A stretch of DNA of 64,000 nucleotides from positions 1 to 64,000 of the forward strand of contig JAJUGZ010000007.1 of NCBI GenBank assembly GCA_029265715.1, in the 5' to 3' direction. Positions 59,440-64,000 of the stretch are shown here, in pieces (within the stretch, counting starts at the first letter, position 1; every line of letters begins with the position of its first letter). The notes under the pieces are model-generated. The model was not told the DNA's origin and did not search any database. It was given only the letters and a program-made list of their open reading frames with translations. Position numbers and translations under genes: made by a program. This DNA comes from Bacteroidota bacterium (lineage in GTDB: Bacteria > Bacteroidota > Bacteroidia > Bacteroidales > Prolixibacteraceae).

Positions 59440-60726
59440 ATGCATCCATTCCGGGTTTTTATATATGCCGGTTGCATTTTGCTTTTGTATTTGCTCGGAA
59501 CTTTTTTCCTAAAGCAAACAGGATCATCTGTCCCCAAAAAACAACCAGCTGTACTACAACATAATCAGAAACTCCAAATACAACAACCACCCCGGAATAA
59601 AAATCTCATCGAATATCCCTCCGGAAATCAAAACATCCTTAATCCGCTTTTTTCGCAACTAAGCCAACTTCAGGAAAATCCAACGATGCTCCGGATTTTA
59701 TATTTCGGCGATTCGCAAATCGAAAACGACCGCATAATCGGCACGCTCCGGAAAAAACTTCAGGAGAAATTCGGCGGGGAAGGAGCCGGACTGATTGCCC
59801 CCGAGAACCAATATAATTCATCAAACCGCTTCATCCTTGAATTAACAGGAAACTGGAAGACTGCCACGGCACTCGATTCGATTTTACCAAACCGACTGAA
59901 AAGCAGTTTGCTCCGCGAAGCCAGATTATCCGGAGGAGCTGGCCAAATCAGGATAAACAGATTCGGGAACAACCAGGCACAACCTGATTTTTCGCGGATT
60001 AAATTATTGTATCAATGTAACCGACCTTGTCAGTACAAGCTCTCGGCTGGCGATAAATTATTATATGAAGGGACATTCCCGGTTTCTGACAAGATCCGCT
60101 CCATGTTATTCAATATCGGAACGATTCCCGGTAATCTTTCATTTTCATTTACTCCGGAAGGCCAGCTTTGGGCCACCGGGCTTTCGCTCGAATCAGAATC
60201 CGGGATTACGGTCGATCCGGTACCATTACGAGGGGTTGCCTTTCCACCCTTCGAAAAAACCGACCCAATTGCCCTGCGTCAATCGCTGAATCTGATGAAA
60301 CCAGCTCTCATAATTTTGCACTTCGGCATCAATGTGGTTACCAATCCGCATCCAAGCTACAATTTTTACCGCGACGGACTGATCCGCCGTCTTCGTTTTT
60401 TAAAAGACATCTGTCCCCATGTGCCAGTTTTACTGATCGGCGTTTCGGACATGGCCCATCTTGCAAACGGGCAATTGATTTCGTACGAAAACATTCCGGC
60501 CATCAGACAAGCGCAAAAAGAAGCAGCCAGTCAATGCGATGCCGCCTTTTTCGATCTCGAAGAGTTCATGGGGGGGCCTGGCTCGGCCATCCAATGGGCA
60601 AACCTGCAACCTCCCCTGATGCAACCCGACTATGCCCATTTTACTGCCCGGGGCGCAGAAAAAGTTGCCACCGCATTGGCCAGCCAGTTAATCGAAGCCT
60701 ACAACGAATACCGCGAAAAACCATGA
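59440..60726 (+). CDS. SGNH/GDSL hydrolase-like secreted protein
   Basis: N-terminal TM anchor; ILYFGDSQIENDRI block I, HFGINVV, PDYAHFTARGAEKVA (catalytic D..H). Confidence 0.85.
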   Translation: MHPFRVFIYAGCILLLYLLGTFFLKQTGSSVPKKQPAVLQHNQKLQIQQPPRNKNLIEYPSGNQNILNPLFSQLSQLQENPTMLRILYFGDSQIENDRIIGTLRKKLQEKFGGEGAGLIAPENQYNSSNRFILELTGNWKTATALDSILPNRLKSSLLREARLSGGAGQIRINRFGNNQAQPDFSRIKLLYQCNRPCQYKLSAGDKLLYEGTFPVSDKIRSMLFNIGTIPGNLSFSFTPEGQLWATGLSLESESGITVDPVPLRGVAFPPFEKTDPIALRQSLNLMKPALIILHFGINVVTNPHPSYNFYRDGLIRRLRFLKDICPHVPVLLIGVSDMAHLANGQLISYENIPAIRQAQKEAASQCDAAFFDLEEFMGGPGSAIQWANLQPPLMQPDYAHFTARGAEKVATALASQLIEAYNEYREKP

Positions 60727-62240
60727 TCAGGCTCACATCCATAACGCCCGAATGGATGAACTTTGACGCGACACATCCGATGTTTTTTACCAGCTTGCTT
60801 TTCTGGGTTTTCTTTGTCGGGTTTCTGGGGTTCTACACGCTGTTTGTATCACGCAATAAGCTACGGAATGGCTATTTACTGATTGTCAGTCTGTTTCTTT
60901 ACTTTAAGGTTGCCGGGGGGTTCCTGGTTCTGCTTTTATTCTCGTGCTTGCTCAATTATGCCGCAGGAAGATGGATCGCCACATCGCGAAAACCCCAACC
61001 GATAGTTATTGCTGCCGTTTCGATAAACCTGTTGCTCCTGGCCTTTTATAAATACAGCTATTTTGCGACCGACTGCCTGAACCAGCTTTTTGCAGCACAA
61101 CTTAAACCCGTCAACTGGATCAATGTTGCAGTAAACCAGATTCTCGGCCAACAGCTCGACAAGGACAGCATTATTCTCCCGATCGGGATCTCGTTTTACA
61201 CCTTTCAGGCAATCAGTTATTTAGCCGACGTGTACAAACACCGCATCAAACCGGTGAACAATCTGGCCGATTTCAGCTTCTACCTGAGCTTTTTCCCGCA
61301 ATTAGTGGCCGGTCCTATCGTTCGGGCCCATCAGTTTGTGCCCCAGCTTTATCAAAAATTCAGGCTGAGCCGTAACGAATTCAGCTATTCGGTTTACCTG
61401 ATCGTAAAAGGGCTTTTCAAAAAAATGATGATTGCCGATTTCCTGGCCGTTAACTTTGTCGACCGTATTTTTGAAGCGCCCCTCGCCCATTCCGGCGTTG
61501 AAAACTTAGCCGCCGTGTATGCCTACGCCCTGCAAATCTATTGCGACTTTTCGGGCTATACCGATATAGCCATCGGACTGGCCCTGATGCTGGGGTTCAA
61601 AATACCGGTTAACTTCAACCAGCCCTACCAGGCCCGGTGCCTGACTGATTTTTGGCGCCGGTGGCACATTTCGCTGTCGTTCTGGCTGCGCGACTACCTC
61701 TATATTCCGCTTGGCGGAAACCGGAACGGACGGTTCCGAATGCACCTCAACCTGATGATCACCATGCTGCTGGGCGGGCTCTGGCACGGAGCAAATCTTC
61801 GCTTTTTGTTATGGGGAGCCATACATGGCATTGGCCTGAGCCTCGAAAAAATCATTCAACAATTTCAGAAACCACCGAAAGCCAGAAACTGGTTCAGAAA
61901 AGCATTGTCCGTGTTTTTCACCTTCCAGCTGATTAGTCTGGCCTGGATTTTTTTCCGGCTCGAAACCATGGATAAAGTACGGCAGTTTTTTTATCAGGTG
62001 TCCCAACACTTTGCCACCGACAACTGGGTGCAAATGTTTTCGGCCTATCAACATATTGAAATGGTATTGCTCCTTGGTTTTATGATGATCTGGCTCCCGA
62101 TACGCTGGAAAGAAAAAATCCGGGGATGGTTCATTTCCATGCCGGTGCCCTTTCAGATTCTGGTATCAGCCCTGATCCTGCTGGGCATAACCTTTATCAG
62201 CCAATCGGCCCTTCAACCATTCATTTATTTTCAGTTCTAA
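60723..62240 (+). CDS. MBOAT family O-acyltransferase (AlgI/DltB-like)
   Basis: Multi-TM; FPQLVAGPIVRAHQFVPQL, DFWRRWHISLSFWLRDYLYIPLGGNR, LGGLWHGANLRFLLWGAIHG. Start trimmed from 60168; ATGA overlap with upstream stop. Confidence 0.93.
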   Translation: MIRLTSITPEWMNFDATHPMFFTSLLFWVFFVGFLGFYTLFVSRNKLRNGYLLIVSLFLYFKVAGGFLVLLLFSCLLNYAAGRWIATSRKPQPIVIAAVSINLLLLAFYKYSYFATDCLNQLFAAQLKPVNWINVAVNQILGQQLDKDSIILPIGISFYTFQAISYLADVYKHRIKPVNNLADFSFYLSFFPQLVAGPIVRAHQFVPQLYQKFRLSRNEFSYSVYLIVKGLFKKMMIADFLAVNFVDRIFEAPLAHSGVENLAAVYAYALQIYCDFSGYTDIAIGLALMLGFKIPVNFNQPYQARCLTDFWRRWHISLSFWLRDYLYIPLGGNRNGRFRMHLNLMITMLLGGLWHGANLRFLLWGAIHGIGLSLEKIIQQFQKPPKARNWFRKALSVFFTFQLISLAWIFFRLETMDKVRQFFYQVSQHFATDNWVQMFSAYQHIEMVLLLGFMMIWLPIRWKEKIRGWFISMPVPFQILVSALILLGITFISQSALQPFIYFQF

Positions 62241-62292
62241 CCATGGACCCACTGATAGATAAACTCATCTATTGATAAAAAACCGTTCCGTT

Positions 62293-62709
62293 ATGAAACG
62301 TTATGATTCGTGTTTGTTTTTCTTTTGTCTGCTCCTGATTTCATGCTCTGCCGAAAAAAATGCAGCAGTTCCGGAGTTGTATCAATCCTGGGAAGTGAAA
62401 GACTTCATCTCAGTTGAATCGATTGCTTATATTAAAAACCCAAACACCATTATTCTGTTGACATTTCAGAAAAACGGCAGTTATTCCCTGGCCTTGGATG
62501 TAAATCATTGTGGCGGTTCGTTTTCATCCGGAGGCAATAATTCAGTTACAATCAGCAATCCGGTCTGTACCGAAATTTGCTGCGACAGTAAATTTTCAGA
62601 AAAGCTGGTGCAAATGCTACCTCAGGTTACCTCTTTTAGTTTCGAAGAAAATAAACTATACCTGCGGGTTCCAAAATGGGGATTTGTTGTATGCGAACCA
62701 CACCAATAA
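62293..62709 (+). CDS. small Cys-containing lipoprotein (META/HslJ-like?)
   Basis: Lipobox LLISC; NGSYSLALDVNHCGGSF; NPVCTEICCDS. Confidence 0.6.
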   Translation: MKRYDSCLFFFCLLLISCSAEKNAAVPELYQSWEVKDFISVESIAYIKNPNTIILLTFQKNGSYSLALDVNHCGGSFSSGGNNSVTISNPVCTEICCDSKFSEKLVQMLPQVTSFSFEENKLYLRVPKWGFVVCEPHQ

Positions 62710-62724
62710 GTTCCGTGAAAATCC

Positions 62725-63945
62725 TTAAACCAGTGTCTGTTCTCCCTCGCTCTTGGCAATAATAACCGCGGCACAGGTATCGCCCCACACATTGATGGTG
62801 GTGCGCGACATGTCCAGGATACGGTCGACGGCCAAAATCAACCCAACACCTTCGAGCGGTAAATTAACGGCAGTCAGAATAATCGTCATCATCACCAACC
62901 CGGCCATCGGAATTCCGGCCGAGCCAACAGAAGCCAGCAAGGCCGTGACAACCACCACAATTTGCTGACTGACATCCAGATGTACACCATAAGCCTGCGA
63001 TATAAACATAACCGCCACGCATTCATAAAGAGCTGTTCCGTTCATATTGATGGTCGCGCCAAGCGGCAGTGTAAAACTGGTAATTTTATTCGAAACACCG
63101 CTTTTGTGTTCCACCGCTTCCATCGATAAAGGCAACGCTGCGTTGGAAGATGAGGTCGAAAAAGCAGTCAGCAACGGAGTGGCCATATTGCGAAGATGAG
63201 CGCCCGGCCTGGCTTTCCCCAATAGTTTAACCAGCAAAGGCAAACTAATTCCGCCATGGATCAGCAACCCGCCCAATACAACCAGCATGTAAAGCCCCAA
63301 ACTTCCGGCGACATTGCCCAATGACTCCGTATTTTTAGAAACCTCGCGGGCCACAATCCCGAAAATACCCAGCGGGGTAAACCGGATGATAAATGTGGTT
63401 ACCTTCATCATCACCTCAAAAACCGACTCGAATAGCGTGGTCAGAAATACCCTGTTCTTTTCTCCGGATTTTGTAACAAAAAAGCCAAACAACAAAGCGA
63501 AAACAATAATTGGAAGAATTTGGCCTTTAGCCATCGAATCGACAATGTTTTCCGGAATCAACCGGATCAGGATGTCGCTCACGGCAGTACCGGTCCCGGA
63601 CAAGTTTTCTATTGTTTTAGACAAATTCAGGTTTGCGCCAACTCCGGGTTGAACCAAGTTGACCAAAAACAACCCTGTCACAATAGCCAAAAAACTGGTA
63701 AAAACATAAAACGATAACGTCTTGACACCCAATCGCCCAAGATTACTTCCACTGCCAATGCTGGTGACGCCGCTAATGATGGAACTCAGGATTAACGGGA
63801 CCACAACCATGTTCAGCGCCCGCAAAAAGATAGTCCCCATCCAACCTACGTAATCAACCTGTTTCGGGAAAAAGTACCCAAACCCAATAGAGAAAAGTAA
63901 TGCAATAAGAATTTGCCAATGGAGTTGTAACCTAAATATCTTCAT
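62725..63945 (-). CDS. dicarboxylate/amino acid:cation symporter (DAACS)
   Basis: AFSTSSSNAALPLSMEA, LPLGATINMNGTALYE, AGIPMAGLVMMTIIL. Start trimmed from 63966. Confidence 0.95.
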   Translation of the reverse strand: MKIFRLQLHWQILIALLFSIGFGYFFPKQVDYVGWMGTIFLRALNMVVVPLILSSIISGVTSIGSGSNLGRLGVKTLSFYVFTSFLAIVTGLFLVNLVQPGVGANLNLSKTIENLSGTGTAVSDILIRLIPENIVDSMAKGQILPIIVFALLFGFFVTKSGEKNRVFLTTLFESVFEVMMKVTTFIIRFTPLGIFGIVAREVSKNTESLGNVAGSLGLYMLVVLGGLLIHGGISLPLLVKLLGKARPGAHLRNMATPLLTAFSTSSSNAALPLSMEAVEHKSGVSNKITSFTLPLGATINMNGTALYECVAVMFISQAYGVHLDVSQQIVVVVTALLASVGSAGIPMAGLVMMTIILTAVNLPLEGVGLILAVDRILDMSRTTINVWGDTCAAVIIAKSEGEQTLV

Positions 63946-64000
63946 AATGGCTTGTTTTTGAAGCAAAACAAATTTAGAAAAATTGCCAGAATACAGTCTT

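Noticed and set aside
60168-60722. 185-residue N-terminal extension of the MBOAT ORF
   Set aside because: Basic, Ser/Arg-rich out-of-frame reading of the SGNH gene; the MBOAT begins naturally at 60723 with an ATGA overlap.
1-64000. Search for tRNA, rRNA, CRISPR, integrase, transposase, toxin-antitoxin or restriction genes
   Set aside because: None recognised in the ORF translations or in the intergenic gaps I inspected; small degenerate remnants could still be missed without covariance-model or profile searches.

Overview
The window is a gene-dense chromosomal segment from a Bacteroidota bacterium. The protein repertoire, the TTTG/TAnnTTTG-type promoters, a T9SS sorting tail and an 11-subunit complex I suggest Bacteroidales/Marinilabiliales. 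I see no rRNA, tRNA, CRISPR array, prophage or intact IS element. Main blocks: (1) phospholipid synthesis (psd, pssA); (2) a glycan region with a GH3 beta-glucosidase, a GH36/melibiase-like hydrolase and a minus-strand operon encoding an SSS symporter, a GH130 mannosylglucose phosphorylase, a Gfo/Idh/MocA oxidoreductase and a cellobiose 2-epimerase, matching the known beta-mannobiose pathway; (3) lipA, flavin reductase, pdxJ, CBS protein and nadK; (4) an envelope cluster uppS-bamA-OmpH-OmpH-murI; (5) trx/DUF6132, a GntR-type regulator, an AGCS symporter, YccA, tandem GNAT-like paralogs, rpmE2 and lon; (6) a T9SS-secreted PHP-like protein, an outer-membrane protein, malQ and two divergent Gfo/Idh/MocA genes; (7) a nuo operon A-B-C-D-H-I-J-K-L-M-N without nuoE/F/G; (8) formiminotransferase-cyclodeaminase, serine dehydratase, an SGNH-MBOAT acyltransferase pair and a DAACS symporter. 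The most interesting signals not explained by the gene list are: a 30-bp palindrome-containing element (28/30 identical) shared by the upstream regions of the melibiase-like gene and the mannobiose operon; a repeated upstream leader before two unrelated genes; a Tyr/Gly-rich tandem repeat inside BamA; an 18-bp perfect palindrome at the psd promoter; and a truncated histidine kinase next to thioredoxin. I found no clear evidence for a wholly new system. All family assignments come from reading the sequence; no database search was run.
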